Position numbers and translations under genes: made by a program
Notes under the pieces: model-generated
What the model was told of the DNA's origin: nothing
The model's input: the letters and a program-made list of their open reading frames with translations, nothing else
The model's database searches: none
Source of the DNA: Nocardioides xinjiangensis
GTDB lineage: Bacteria; Actinomycetota; Actinomycetes; Propionibacteriales; Nocardioidaceae
Length of the DNA stretch: 64,000 bases
NCBI RefSeq assembly: GCF_017916455.1
Contig: NZ_JAFMSY010000001.1
Location: 2,215,977 to 2,279,976, forward strand
Direction of reading: 5' to 3'
Shown here: positions 29,170-37,763 of the stretch, in pieces
How positions within the stretch are numbered: position 1 is the stretch's first letter
How the letters are laid out: every line of letters starts with the position of its first letter

Positions 29170-30237
29170 ATGGCTCGCAGCGAGCACCGCCCGGGCGGCC
29201 ACCTGCCGGTGACGCCGCCCACCCTCGCCGACGTGGCGGAGCGTGCCGGAGTCTCCCGCCAGACGGTCTCCAACGCCGTGAACAACCCCGACCTGCTGCG
29301 GCCCGACACCCTCGAGCGCGTGCGGCAGACGATCGCCGAGCTCGGCTACTCGCCCAACCGCGCGGCGCGCAACCTCCGCACCCGGACCTCGCAGCTCATC
29401 GGTCTGCGCTTCGGTGCCGTCCAGGAGGGCACCGCCAACGCCGCGATGGACCGCTTCGTGCACTCGCTGGTCGAGGCGAGCGAGGAGGCCGGCTACCACG
29501 TGCTGCTGTTCCCCGGCGACGACGAGGACCCGGTCGGGGGCTACGACAACCTGCTGCGCTCGACCGCCGTCGACGCGTTCGTCGTCACCGACACCTACCT
29601 CGGCAACCCCCAGGCGGCCTGGCTGAGCCAGCAGCGGGCGCCGTTCGTCGCCTTCGGCCGGCCGTGGGACGACGAGGGCGCCCGGCACGTGTGGGTCGAC
29701 GTCGACGGGGCAGCCGGCATCGCGCTCGCCACCCAGCACCTCATCGACCGCGGCCACACCCGGATCGCGTGGATCGGCTGGCGCAAGGACTCCCCGATCG
29801 GCGAGGACCGCCGCTCCGGCTGGGTGCGCACCATGCACGCCAACGGGCTCTCCACCACCGGCCTCGCCTCCCGGGTCGAGGACGTCGTGCACAGCGGCGC
29901 CGAGGCAGCCGCCGTCCTCCTCGACGAGTCGCGCCCCACCGCCTTCGTGTGCGCCTCGGACACCCTCGCCATGGGCGTCCTGCACACGTTGTGGATCCGG
30001 CAGCTCGCCCCGGGGCGCGACATCGCCGTGGTCGGCTTCGACGACTCCCAGGTGGCGCAGGTCTACCCGGTCGGGCTCACGTCGGTGCGCCAGCCGCTGG
30101 AGGACGTGGCCGTCGAGATCGTCCGGACGCTCCGGGCGCTGCTGTCGCACCAGCCCGTCGTGACCCGCGGCGTCCTCCTCGAGCCGACGCTCGCGATCCG
30201 TGAGTCCAGCCAGCCCGAGCCGCCGCCGAGGACCTAG
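29170..30237 (+). CDS. LacI-family transcriptional regulator
   Basis: A 355-residue repressor. The N-terminal helix-turn-helix with hinge reads TLADVAERAGVSRQTVSNAV, then LGYSPNRAARNLRTRTSQLI. A periplasmic-binding-like effector domain follows (IAVVGFDDSQVAQVYPVGLT near the end is typical). A GGGAGGGGGA ribosome site precedes the ATG at 29170; the GTG at VTPPTLADV is an alternative. No sugar operon is adjacent, so the effector is unknown. Its TAG stop shares the tetramer CTAG with the stop of the small gene on the other strand. Confidence 0.9.
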   Translation: MARSEHRPGGHLPVTPPTLADVAERAGVSRQTVSNAVNNPDLLRPDTLERVRQTIAELGYSPNRAARNLRTRTSQLIGLRFGAVQEGTANAAMDRFVHSLVEASEEAGYHVLLFPGDDEDPVGGYDNLLRSTAVDAFVVTDTYLGNPQAAWLSQQRAPFVAFGRPWDDEGARHVWVDVDGAAGIALATQHLIDRGHTRIAWIGWRKDSPIGEDRRSGWVRTMHANGLSTTGLASRVEDVVHSGAEAAAVLLDESRPTAFVCASDTLAMGVLHTLWIRQLAPGRDIAVVGFDDSQVAQVYPVGLTSVRQPLEDVAVEIVRTLRALLSHQPVVTRGVLLEPTLAIRESSQPEPPPRT

Positions 30238-30383
30238 CCGGACTTCTTGTTGGACTTGCCGCCCTTCTTGCCCAGCTCGGACTGCGCGGCCGACGACTTG
30301 CGCGGGTTGGACTCGCCCTCCTTGCTGGCCTTGGCGTTCGCCTTCTTCGCCGTCTTGCTGCCCTTGCCCTTCTCCTCGGCCAC
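30234..30383 (-). CDS. Small Lys-rich protein (49 residues), unknown function
   Basis: VAEEKGKGSKTAKKANAKAS starts a 49-residue, very basic, Ser/Lys/Gly-rich product without hydrophobic stretches, probably disordered and possibly nucleic-acid-binding. A good ribosome site (GAGAGGAG) lies just before the GTG at 30383. Upstream on the same strand is a hairpin that separates it from the methyltransferase. It ends in the CTAG shared with the LacI gene. Confidence 0.6.
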   Translation of the reverse strand: MAEEKGKGSKTAKKANAKASKEGESNPRKSSAAQSELGKKGGKSNKKSG

Positions 30384-30401
30384 GACTGGCTCCTCTCGAC
30401 C

Positions 30402-30423
30402 GGTGTCGGCGCTCACCGACACC
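30402..30423 (-). terminator. Hairpin between the methyltransferase and the small Lys-rich gene
   Basis: Perfect 8-bp stem GGTGTCGG (30402-30409) with CCGACACC (30416-30423) and a 6-nt loop. It lies 35 bp beyond the methyltransferase stop and 18 bp before the small gene, so it could be a terminator or part of that gene's leader. Confidence 0.4.
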
Positions 30424-30457
30424 CACGAGGTACCCCGGGTCGGGGCCGGCATGTCGC

Positions 30458-31141
30458 TCAGAAGTGGCGCCACCACAGGTTGACCGCGTAGTCGACCTCG
30501 GTGCCGGTGTGCGAGGCCAGCGCCTCGTCGGCTGCCGGCGGAGGCAGCTCGATGCGCACGACCTGCTCGAGTTCCTCCCGGGTGGCGAAGGACCAGCCCA
30601 TGTCGATGGGGCGGCGCCGCCAGCCGTGCATCGACCAGAACCGCTCGACCGCGACGGGGTCGACCTCGGGGAAGCCGCGGCGGAACCAGCGGCCGAACGT
30701 CGACCTCGTCGGGTCGTTGTCGATCACGAACGCCGTGCCGCCGCGTCGCACGACTCGCTCCAGCTCGCGCAGCCCGGGCTCGGAGCCGGGGCCGAAGAAG
30801 TAGGCCCACCGGGCGTGGGCCACGTCGACCGACGCGTCGGGGAGGGGCAGCGCCTGGGCGGTGCCCTCGAGCACGGTCACGTGCGCCAGCGACCGCGTAC
30901 GACGTCGGGCGAGCGCGGCGAGCGGCGGGTGCGGCTCGACCCCGACGACCCGTGCCGCGTCGCGCGCCCAGACCGGCAGGTGGAACCCGCTGCCGCAGCC
31001 GACGTCCAGGACGGTGCGCCCGGTCCAGTCGCCGATCTCGCGCATGGCCGTGGCGATGCGGTCGTGCGGGTCGGCCGCACGGTTCTCGAGCTCGTAGAGC
31101 TCGGGGGTGTTCCAGATGTTGGGTGAGGGCCGCGCCCTCAC
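30458..31141 (-). CDS. Class I SAM-dependent methyltransferase
   Basis: A 227-residue Rossmann-type enzyme. Motif I is TVLDVGCGSGFHLPVWAR. The acidic end of strand 2 is in VVGVEPH, and motif IV-like ALPLPDASVDVAHARWAYFF follows. The closest general class is the Methyltransf_11 type. The GTG at 31141 lies just after the stop of the VOC gene, so the two form a pair. The substrate cannot be inferred. Confidence 0.82.
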   Translation of the reverse strand: MRARPSPNIWNTPELYELENRAADPHDRIATAMREIGDWTGRTVLDVGCGSGFHLPVWARDAARVVGVEPHPPLAALARRRTRSLAHVTVLEGTAQALPLPDASVDVAHARWAYFFGPGSEPGLRELERVVRRGGTAFVIDNDPTRSTFGRWFRRGFPEVDPVAVERFWSMHGWRRRPIDMGWSFATREELEQVVRIELPPPAADEALASHTGTEVDYAVNLWWRHF

Positions 31142-31143
31142 CG

Positions 31144-31782
31144 TCAGATCCGGACCAGGCCGTGCGGGGTCTGGATCTGCACGGCGACGATCCCGGGGGT
31201 GCCGTTGGGGGCGACCCACTCGACCTTGACGTCCTCCAGGGGCGCCTCGACCGTCTCCCCGAGCCACTCGCTGACCCGCTGCGGGTCGCCGGCGATCTCC
31301 AGGCACGCCAGCGAGTAGTCGCCCGTGGCGCCCGCGCTGGGGTGCATCTCCGACGGGGACTGCCACTGGATGAAGAACGGCAGCTGCGGGTCGGAGATCA
31401 GGCCGTTCACGCCGATCTGCTGCCACACCAGCTCGGTGCCGTCGGGGCGGTGCCGGTTGCCCTTGACGGCCTCGCGGCCCAGGCGTGCCTCGATCGGGGC
31501 GATGTCGTCGACGGAGACGACCCAGCCCATCCAGCCGCCGCCGAGCGCGGAGCGGGCACGGACGGCTTGGCCGAAGGGAGCCTTGTCGCTGGCCGGGTGG
31601 TCGAGCACCTCGACGATCTCGAAGTAGGTGTCGCCCGCCAGCGGCAGGATCATGTTGCGGGTGCCGAATCGTGGGTGGACGCCGCCGTCCATGAAGTGCG
31701 TGCCGAGCAGCCCCCCGATGCGCTGGGCGGTGCTGGCGAGTCCATCAGGTCCGGCGGCGAAGCTGACGTGGTCCAGGCGCAT
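31144..31782 (-). CDS. VOC/glyoxalase-like domain protein
   Basis: A 212-residue protein beginning MRLDHVSFAAGPDGLASTAQ, the typical first beta-alpha unit of vicinal-oxygen-chelate proteins, with a later FEIVEVLDHPASDKAPFG. It belongs to the glyoxalase-like group common in actinobacteria, in which the metal-binding triad is incomplete. CACAAT lies 6 nt before the ATG, so it likely starts its own leaderless mRNA with the methyltransferase rather than being part of the upstream ebo-like operon. Confidence 0.78.
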   Translation of the reverse strand: MRLDHVSFAAGPDGLASTAQRIGGLLGTHFMDGGVHPRFGTRNMILPLAGDTYFEIVEVLDHPASDKAPFGQAVRARSALGGGWMGWVVSVDDIAPIEARLGREAVKGNRHRPDGTELVWQQIGVNGLISDPQLPFFIQWQSPSEMHPSAGATGDYSLACLEIAGDPQRVSEWLGETVEAPLEDVKVEWVAPNGTPGIVAVQIQTPHGLVRI

Positions 31783-31788
31783 GAACAG

Positions 31789-31794
31789 ATTGTG
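31789..31794 (-). promoter_or_regulatory. -10 box for the VOC-methyltransferase pair
   Basis: Minus-strand CACAAT, then 6 nt, then ATG at 31782. Upstream at 31835-31846 is the palindrome CTTGATGTCAAG, which overlaps the stop of the phosphatase gene and might be an operator. Confidence 0.4.
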
Positions 31795-31841
31795 AGCCTG
31801 TTCGCCGCGGATGTGGACATCGGGGTGGTGTTCTCTTGATG

Positions 31842-33212
31842 TCAAGAGGTGCCGGCGAGCCGGAGGAGGAGGTCCCGCACGTCCGTGGCCGGCACCGAGC
31901 CCGCGACCGCGCCGGGGGTGCTGCACACCAGCATCGGACCGCCGGCCGGTTCCTTCGGCAGGCGCCCGTGGGTGCCCCGGACCGGGGAGGGGTCGAGCGG
32001 GACGACCTTCATCGCGTAGCGCAGCCCGGCCATCTTCCTGGCCAGCGTCAGGCCCGCCTTGAGCTTGACCGCCTTGTCCTCGGGGTCGAAGAAGAGCTCG
32101 GCGGGGTCGTAGCCGGGCTTGCGGTGGATCTCCACGCCCCGGGCGAAGTCGGGCGCGCGCGCGTCGTCGAGCCAGTAGTAGTAGGTGAACCAGGCCGTCT
32201 CGTCGGCGACCAGCACCAGGTCGCCGGAGCGCTCGTGGTCGAGGCCGTACGCCGCCTGGCCCGCGCGGTCGAGCACCTCGTCGACGCCCGGGAGGTCGGC
32301 GCAGAGGGCGCGGACCCGCTCGAGGTCGGAGGGGTCGTCGACGTAGACGTGCGCGACCTGGTGGTCCGCGACCGCGAAGGCGCGGGAGGTCCACGGGTCG
32401 AGGTACTCCATGCCGTCCTGGGTGTAGACCTCGAGCAGGCCGTTGCGCCGCAGCATGCGGTTGACGTCCACCGGCTGGTCTGCGGCGGTGATGCCGTACT
32501 CCGACAGCACGAGCGTGGTGACGCCGGTCCGCTCGGCGTCGTCGAGCAGCGGGGCCAGGGCCGCGTCGACGTCGCGTGCGGCCTGCCGGGCCTCCGGCGA
32601 GTCGGGGCCGAAGCGCTGGAGGTCGTAGTCGAGGTGCGGGACGTAGCAGAGGGTGAGGTCGCTGCGCGGCATGAGCCGGCGGGTGGCGGCGATGATCCAC
32701 TCGCTCGACGCGATCGAGGCGGTCGGCCCCCAGTAGGTGAACAGCGGGAAGTCGCCGAGCTCGCCGACCAGCTCGTCGTGCAGCTCCGGCGGGCGGGTGT
32801 AGCAGTCGGGTGCCTTCTTGCCGTCGGCGTAGTAGATGGGTCGCGGGGTGACCGTGTAGTCGGTCGTCGCGCCCATGGCGTACCACCAGCAGACGTTGGC
32901 GACGGTGTAGTCGGGGTGCTCGCGCCGGATCGTCTCCCACACCTTCTCGCCCTCGACGAGCTTGTTGTGCTGGCGCCAGAGGAAGACCTCGCCCAGCTCG
33001 CGGAAGTACCAGCCGTTGCCGACCGCCCCGTGGCCCGACGGCGGCTGCCCGGTGAGGAACGTCGACTGCACCGAGCAGGTGACGGCCGGGAGGATCGGCT
33101 CCAGCGTCGCCTGCGAGCCCTGGTCGGCGAGGCGGCGCAGCCGCGGCATGTGGGTGAGCAGGTCGGGGGTGAGGCCGACGAGGTCGACGACGAGCAGCTT
33201 GGGGTGGGCCAC
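31842..33212 (-). CDS. Alkaline-phosphatase-superfamily / nucleotide pyrophosphatase-like protein (EboF-like)
   Basis: A 456-residue metal-dependent phosphohydrolase fold. KLLVVDLVGLTPDLL supplies the first Asp, ILPAVTCSVQSTFLTGQPPS the nucleophile Thr, and HGAVGNGW, CYVPHLDYDLQRFGP and VLSEYGITA the other metal ligands. This is the alkaline phosphatase/NPP arrangement. It is the last gene of the seven-gene operon. In characterised ebo clusters the phosphatase EboF is thought to help move or process a metabolite; the substrate here is unknown. GTG at 33212; no signal peptide seen. Confidence 0.85.
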   Translation of the reverse strand: MAHPKLLVVDLVGLTPDLLTHMPRLRRLADQGSQATLEPILPAVTCSVQSTFLTGQPPSGHGAVGNGWYFRELGEVFLWRQHNKLVEGEKVWETIRREHPDYTVANVCWWYAMGATTDYTVTPRPIYYADGKKAPDCYTRPPELHDELVGELGDFPLFTYWGPTASIASSEWIIAATRRLMPRSDLTLCYVPHLDYDLQRFGPDSPEARQAARDVDAALAPLLDDAERTGVTTLVLSEYGITAADQPVDVNRMLRRNGLLEVYTQDGMEYLDPWTSRAFAVADHQVAHVYVDDPSDLERVRALCADLPGVDEVLDRAGQAAYGLDHERSGDLVLVADETAWFTYYYWLDDARAPDFARGVEIHRKPGYDPAELFFDPEDKAVKLKAGLTLARKMAGLRYAMKVVPLDPSPVRGTHGRLPKEPAGGPMLVCSTPGAVAGSVPATDVRDLLLRLAGTS

Positions 33213-33268
33213 GGTGACGTCCTGTTCTGGTGGTTCCGGGGTGGGCTGTCGGGGGTGCGGGGCGGTGC

Positions 33269-34438
33269 TCAGTCGATCGGGGTGAGGCCGAGCCCGACGA
33301 GCTCGTCGCGCACCCAGGCGAGCTCGGCGGCGAGCCCGGCGGCGAGCGCGTCGTCGTCGGCGGGCGCGCCGTCGGGGAGCACGGACCACGTGTAGGTCTC
33401 GACCTCGAGGTGGTCGGTGCGGGCGGTGTCGCCGCCGAGGAGCGCCGCGAGCGACTGCCGGAGCTCCGCGCGGCTGTTGCGCAGCGGTGCCGCGGGGTCG
33501 GCGTGCACCGGCACGTGGAAGTGCACGCGCCACGGGGAGCGGTCGTCGAGCGGGCGCCGGCCCTCGAGGGCGTCGGGGAGGTCGTCGCGGGCCGCGAGAC
33601 GGCTGCCCGCCCGCTGGCGTACCTGGTGGAGGAACCGGTCCTCGGAGTACGCCGTCAGCGCGGCGCGCGCCTCCGGGTCGGCCGGGTCCTCCACCACCAG
33701 CGCGGCGGCGGGCTGGACCTTGACGACGTCGAGGCCGGCGGCGTCGAGCCGGGCCAGGGCGTCCGTGGCGTCCTCGAAGCCCACGGCGAGGTGGCAGAGG
33801 TCCAGGCAGACCCCGATGCGCTCGCGGTCGGCGGAGTCGAGCCGCTCGACGGCCTCGGCGATCGTCTCGATGACGCAGCCCGGCTCGGGCTCGAAGGCGA
33901 CCCGGATGGTGCGGCCGGTGTCGGCCTCGATGGCGGCGAGCCCCTCGGCCAGCAGCTTCAGGTGCAGCTCGGCGTGCGCCTGGCGGTCGGCCAGCCACGG
34001 GGCGCGCCAGGCGAGGGGGAGCGTCGAGATGCTGCCGCGGGCGGCGTCCTCGGGCAGCAGTGCGGCCAGCACGCGGGCGACGTCGAGGGTGTAGTCGAGG
34101 CGGGCCTGCTCGGCCCACGTCGGGTGGTAGACGCGCTTCTTGACGATTTCCTCCTGGAACGCCGAGTAGGGGAACGCGTTGAGCGTGACCATCTCGACGC
34201 CGTGCGCCTCGATCGCCTCGCGCAGCCGCTGCACCTCGCCGAGGTCGGCGGCGAGCCGGTGCGCGGCGGCGGCCGGCAGCCACATGCCCAGCCCGACGCG
34301 GTCGGTGTCGAGGTGACGACGGAGGCGGTCACCGTACGTGCCGACCTGGGCGATGAGCCCGTCGACGTCCTCCGCGGGCAGCACGTTGGTGCCGTAGCCG
34401 AGGTGCACGACGGTCCCGTCGGGGTGACGCAGCCGCAT
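33269..34438 (-). CDS. eboE: EboE-like TIM-barrel protein (metabolite traffic protein)
   Basis: A 389-residue xylose-isomerase-like barrel starting MRLRHPDGTVVHLGYGTNVL, with FPYSAFQEEIVKKRVYHPTW characteristic of EboE, FEPEPGCVIET and VCLDLCHLAVGFED as probable metal-site strands, and a C-terminal HFHVPVHA segment. It differs from ordinary sugar isomerases by its length and the HPTW region. It lies 5 bp downstream of the TatD-like gene. The ATG at 34438 removes an upstream stretch that overlaps that gene. Confidence 0.83.
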   Translation of the reverse strand: MRLRHPDGTVVHLGYGTNVLPAEDVDGLIAQVGTYGDRLRRHLDTDRVGLGMWLPAAAAHRLAADLGEVQRLREAIEAHGVEMVTLNAFPYSAFQEEIVKKRVYHPTWAEQARLDYTLDVARVLAALLPEDAARGSISTLPLAWRAPWLADRQAHAELHLKLLAEGLAAIEADTGRTIRVAFEPEPGCVIETIAEAVERLDSADRERIGVCLDLCHLAVGFEDATDALARLDAAGLDVVKVQPAAALVVEDPADPEARAALTAYSEDRFLHQVRQRAGSRLAARDDLPDALEGRRPLDDRSPWRVHFHVPVHADPAAPLRNSRAELRQSLAALLGGDTARTDHLEVETYTWSVLPDGAPADDDALAAGLAAELAWVRDELVGLGLTPID

Positions 34439-34443
34439 CGCGA

Positions 34444-35307
34444 TCAGTCCCGCGAGCCGCGCAGGATGGAGTTGCCCTCGAAGGTGGCCGAGGCGTCGGT
34501 GGCGGCGCCCTCGTCGTCGAGGAGCAGCCGGCCGCTCTGCCCGAAGAACTCCACGGGGTTGCGCCACAGCACCCGGTCGACGTCGTCCTCGCTGAAGCCG
34601 GCCTCGAGCATCGCGGCGCCGGTCTTGGCGGTCTTGAGCGGGTCGCTGCGGCCCCAGTCGGCGGCGGAGTTGACCAGCACGCGGTCGAGGCCGCGGCGCT
34701 GGAGGATGGCGACCATCCGGTGCTCGTCCATCTTGGTGTCGGGGTAGATCGAGAAGCCCATCCAGCAGCCGGCCTGGTCGACCTGGTCCACGGTGACCTC
34801 GTTGAGGTGGTCGACGACGACCATGCCCGGCGCGAGGCCGGAGTCGGCGACGAGCTCGAGGGTGCGGCGGGTGCCCTGCTCCTTGTCGCGGTGCGGGGTG
34901 TGCACCATGGCCGGCAGCTCGAACTCGACCGCCAGCTCGAGCTGCCGGACGAAAGCCTTCTCCTCCTCCACGGTCATGGAGTCGAAGCCGACCTCGCCCA
35001 CCGCGACCACGCCGTCCTTGGCGAGGTAGCGCGGGAGGACCTCGAGCACCTCGGTGCACCGCGGGTCGTTGGCCTCCTTCGGGTTCAGCGCGATCGTGCA
35101 GTGGTGCGCGATGCCGAACTGCGACGCCCGGAACCGCTCCCACCCGACGAGGGCGTCGAAGTAGTCGGTGAAGGACCCGACGCTGGTGCGGGGCTGGCCG
35201 AGCCAGAACGCCGGCTCGACCAGGGCGCGCACGCCCGCGGCGTGCATGGCCTCGTAGTCGTCGGTCGTGCGCGAGGTCATGTGGATGTGCGGGTCGAAGA
35301 TGCGCAT
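34444..35307 (-). CDS. eboB: TatD-family metal-dependent hydrolase (EboB-like)
   Basis: A 287-residue amidohydrolase-fold protein. Metal ligands are visible in order: FDPHIHM (HxH), GEVGFDS (Glu), MVHTPH (His), VVDHLNE (His) and NSAADWG (Asp). Canonical TatD enzymes are DNA or RNA 3'-exonucleases, but the EboB branch belongs to a conserved metabolite-transport cluster, so nuclease activity is not implied. The gene sits between the EboA-like and EboE-like genes. Confidence 0.85.
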   Translation of the reverse strand: MRIFDPHIHMTSRTTDDYEAMHAAGVRALVEPAFWLGQPRTSVGSFTDYFDALVGWERFRASQFGIAHHCTIALNPKEANDPRCTEVLEVLPRYLAKDGVVAVGEVGFDSMTVEEEKAFVRQLELAVEFELPAMVHTPHRDKEQGTRRTLELVADSGLAPGMVVVDHLNEVTVDQVDQAGCWMGFSIYPDTKMDEHRMVAILQRRGLDRVLVNSAADWGRSDPLKTAKTGAAMLEAGFSEDDVDRVLWRNPVEFFGQSGRLLLDDEGAATDASATFEGNSILRGSRD

Positions 35308-35365
35308 CAGGGCTCCATCGGGTCGGGCTCGGGTCCGGCGTGGGGTTCGGGCATCGGGGCGCGCG

Positions 35366-36016
35366 TCAGGGTCGGGGCGGGGCGGCCGCAGAGGCGTCGA
35401 GGACGGCCTGCACGTCCGGGGGCACGTCGCGACCGGCCGCCTCGCGCTCGCGGCGGTAGCGCTGCACCATCTCGGCGAGCTCGCGGTCGGCCCGCGCGGC
35501 GAGCCCCGTCACGGCCGACACCGGGACGCCGGTGAACAGGCACTTGAGGACGCCCTGGCGCCAGGCGTCGTCATCCAGCCGGTCGCTGTGCGCCCCCATG
35601 GCGGCGGCCACGAGGCGGGTGTCGTTGGTGCGCAGCGCGTCGAGCAGCAGGTCGCTGCCGTCGAGCTGACCCGGTAGCGCGGCCTGGACGCCGTTGAGGG
35701 CGTGCAGCACGGCCCGCTTCTCGTCGTTGTCGCCGTAGCGGTAGACCTCCCGGAGCTCGGCGAGCAGCGCGGAGGCGTCGAGGGACCTCGCGGCCACCCG
35801 CACCAGCTCCACGCGCACGGCGTCCTCGATGAGCACGCCGTCGGCGCCGGGGAGCGGCCCGCGGGCGGTCCTGCGTGCCGCCGCCGGGAAGGCGCGGCCG
35901 AGGCGGGACGGATCGTCGGCGACCTCCGCGGTGAGGTCGTCCAGCTGGGCCCGCCCGCGGTCGTCGAGCGCGGCCCGGATGGTGTCGTGGTCGGCCAGGG
36001 GCCGGATCTCGGTCAT
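35366..36016 (-). CDS. eboA: EboA-domain protein
   Basis: A 216-residue, largely helical protein. The conserved EboA core is seen in YRYGDNDEKRAVLHALN, then LLLDALRTNDTRLVAAAMG and WRQGVLKCLFTGVPVSAVTG. The repeated helix pairs resemble HEAT-type packing. It contains no catalytic motif I can see, so a structural or adaptor role is likely. The ATG overlaps the stop of the TIM-barrel gene. A 58-bp gap separates it from the TatD-like gene. Confidence 0.82.
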   Translation of the reverse strand: MTEIRPLADHDTIRAALDDRGRAQLDDLTAEVADDPSRLGRAFPAAARRTARGPLPGADGVLIEDAVRVELVRVAARSLDASALLAELREVYRYGDNDEKRAVLHALNGVQAALPGQLDGSDLLLDALRTNDTRLVAAAMGAHSDRLDDDAWRQGVLKCLFTGVPVSAVTGLAARADRELAEMVQRYRREREAAGRDVPPDVQAVLDASAAAPPRP

Positions 36017-36906
36017 GGTGTACGTCCTTCGGCCGGGGTCGGAGCAGCGCCGCTGATGCGGTCGAGCGACGCGCGCAGCGCCGCGATCTGGCGGGCGGCC
36101 ACGGCCGGCGCCGCATGCGAGTGGCGCGGCAGCTCGACGCTCGCCAGCCCGTCGAAGCCGGTGCCGAGGAGGGCGCGCAGGACCGCGTCGAGGTCGAGCG
36201 TCCCCGTGCCGAGCTCGAGGTGCTCGTGCACGTCGCGCACCATGTCGTCGACCTGCACGTTGCCGATCAGGTCGCCGGCGAGGGCCACCGACGCCTCGGG
36301 GCTGCGCGGCTCGTTGCAGACCAGGTGCCCCAGGTCCAGGGTCAGTCGCAGGTGCTCGGGCTCCCCGAGGCGGCGGCGCAGGTCGAGCGCCTCGTCCACC
36401 GTGTCGACGTGCATGCCGGGCTCCGGCTCGAAGCAGACCGTCACGTCGAGCTCGTGGGCGAGCTCGAGGACGGGGCCGAGGCCGTCGAGCAGACGCCTCC
36501 AGCCCTCCTCGCCGGTCACGCCCTCGGGCAGCACCCCCGACCAGCACGACATCGCCTCGGCGCCCAGGTCGGCGGCGATGCGCACGGCGCGGGTCAGCAG
36601 CTCGACGCGGGGGCCGCGGTCACCGTCGCTGACCAGCGTGGGCTCGTGCTTGCGCCACGGGTCGAGGACGTAGCGCGACCCGGTCTCGATGACGACGGCG
36701 AGACCGTGCTCGGCGAGCGTCGCGGCGGCACGGGAGGTCTGCGCGGCGGCGTCGTCGGCGAAGGGGTCGAGGTGCGGCTGGTCCAGCGTCAGCGCGACGC
36801 CGTCGTAGCCGAGCCCCGCGATCACCGCGCACGCGTCGGGCAGGCGGTGGCCGGAGAAGCCGTTGGTGCCGTAGCCGAGCCGCAGCGCGTGTCCCGCCGA
36901 GGTCAC
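36013..36906 (-). CDS. Sugar phosphate isomerase/epimerase-like TIM-barrel protein in the ebo-like operon
   Basis: A 297-residue xylose-isomerase-like barrel: ALRLGYGTNGFSGHRLPDAC at the start, CFEPEPGMHVDTVDEA (Glu ligand), LTLDLGHLVCNEP (Asp and His) and VELPRHSHAAP near the end. The opening LGYGTN is shared with the EboE-like protein downstream, which suggests the two barrels are related. It is coupled by 4-bp overlaps to the prenyltransferase and EboA genes (GTG start). Possible isomerisation of a sugar or cyclitol is inference. Confidence 0.8.
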   Translation of the reverse strand: MTSAGHALRLGYGTNGFSGHRLPDACAVIAGLGYDGVALTLDQPHLDPFADDAAAQTSRAAATLAEHGLAVVIETGSRYVLDPWRKHEPTLVSDGDRGPRVELLTRAVRIAADLGAEAMSCWSGVLPEGVTGEEGWRRLLDGLGPVLELAHELDVTVCFEPEPGMHVDTVDEALDLRRRLGEPEHLRLTLDLGHLVCNEPRSPEASVALAGDLIGNVQVDDMVRDVHEHLELGTGTLDLDAVLRALLGTGFDGLASVELPRHSHAAPAVAARQIAALRASLDRISGAAPTPAEGRTP

Positions 36907-37763
36907 GTCGGGCTCCAGCGGCGCGAGAGCGAGCGGTAGGCCGGTCCGGCGCCCACGACCGCCGCAGCCGCGGCGAGCCGGCCGCGTCGGGCCAGCCAGG
37001 CGCCCTGGAGCAGCGAGAAGCCGCCGATGCCGGTGCGGGTGGCGGTGCGGACCGCGTCGGCGGTGGGGTCGGCCGCGGCCCGCGCCTGGGCACGGCCGAC
37101 GACGACGGCGTACGCCGCCGCGAGCCCGACGCCGGCGAGGCGGGCGACCCGCCCGGCGTCACGGTCGTGGTGGGCGGCGTGGGCGGTCGCCGCCGCGACG
37201 GCGAGGGTGCCGGCCGTCACCGCCGCGGCGATGCCGGGCCGGGTGCCGCGCACCTCGCCGCGGCTGAGCCAGGTCAGGCCGGCGGTGTGGGCGGTCATCG
37301 CGAGGGCGGGCTGCCATGCGGCCGCCGGCGAGGCGTGGGCGCCGAGGAGGACGTCGAGGCCGCGGGTGGACGCCATGGCGAGCGGGCCGACCGGTGCGTC
37401 CTTGGCGGCCGCGTCGTAGGCGACGACCATCATCGCCAGCGGGGCGCCGATGGCCACGGCGGAGCGCCCGCCGAGCAGCGCGGCCGTGCCGAGCCCCGCG
37501 GCGCCCAGGCCGGCGGCGATGCCCAGCGCCGCAGCGGGCGTGACGCGACCCGAGGGGATCGGGCGCTCGGGGCGCTCCCGCGCGTCGACCTCCCGGTCGC
37601 ACCAGTCGTTGAAGGCCATTCCCGACCAGTAGAGGCACGTCGACGCGAGCGGCATCGCCCAGCCGCGGCCGCCGGCGCCGTGGGCGGCACCCGACCAGGC
37701 GTCACCGGGGATGGAGAACGCGGCCGGCGCGCGGGTCAGCTCGACCAGGTCGGCGACCCTCAC
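36903..37763 (-). CDS. eboC: UbiA-type prenyltransferase (EboC-like)
   Basis: A 286-residue polytopic membrane enzyme with seven or eight helices. The first Asp-rich motif is FNDWCDREVDARERPERPIP (NDxxDxxxD). The second is the reduced DAAAKDAPVG. UbiA enzymes move a prenyl group from a prenyl diphosphate to an aromatic, sugar or cyclitol acceptor within the membrane. The GTG at 37763 overlaps the stop of the inositol-phosphate-synthase-type gene (GTGA), pointing to a shared pathway in which the cyclase product could be prenylated; this is inference. Confidence 0.85.
   Translation of the reverse strand: MRVADLVELTRAPAAFSIPGDAWSGAAHGAGGRGWAMPLASTCLYWSGMAFNDWCDREVDARERPERPIPSGRVTPAAALGIAAGLGAAGLGTAALLGGRSAVAIGAPLAMMVVAYDAAAKDAPVGPLAMASTRGLDVLLGAHASPAAAWQPALAMTAHTAGLTWLSRGEVRGTRPGIAAAVTAGTLAVAAATAHAAHHDRDAGRVARLAGVGLAAAYAVVVGRAQARAAADPTADAVRTATRTGIGGFSLLQGAWLARRGRLAAAAAVVGAGPAYRSLSRRWSPT

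Noticed and set aside
31835..31846. Palindrome CTTGATGTCAAG as a terminator of the ebo-like operon
   Set aside because: The arms are too short and A/T-rich to terminate, and it overlaps the phosphatase stop; at most it is an operator for the VOC gene.
34444..35307. TatD nuclease of DNA repair
   Set aside because: The metal ligands fit TatD, but the gene is embedded in the ebo-like operon, so an EboB assignment is better supported than a nuclease role.
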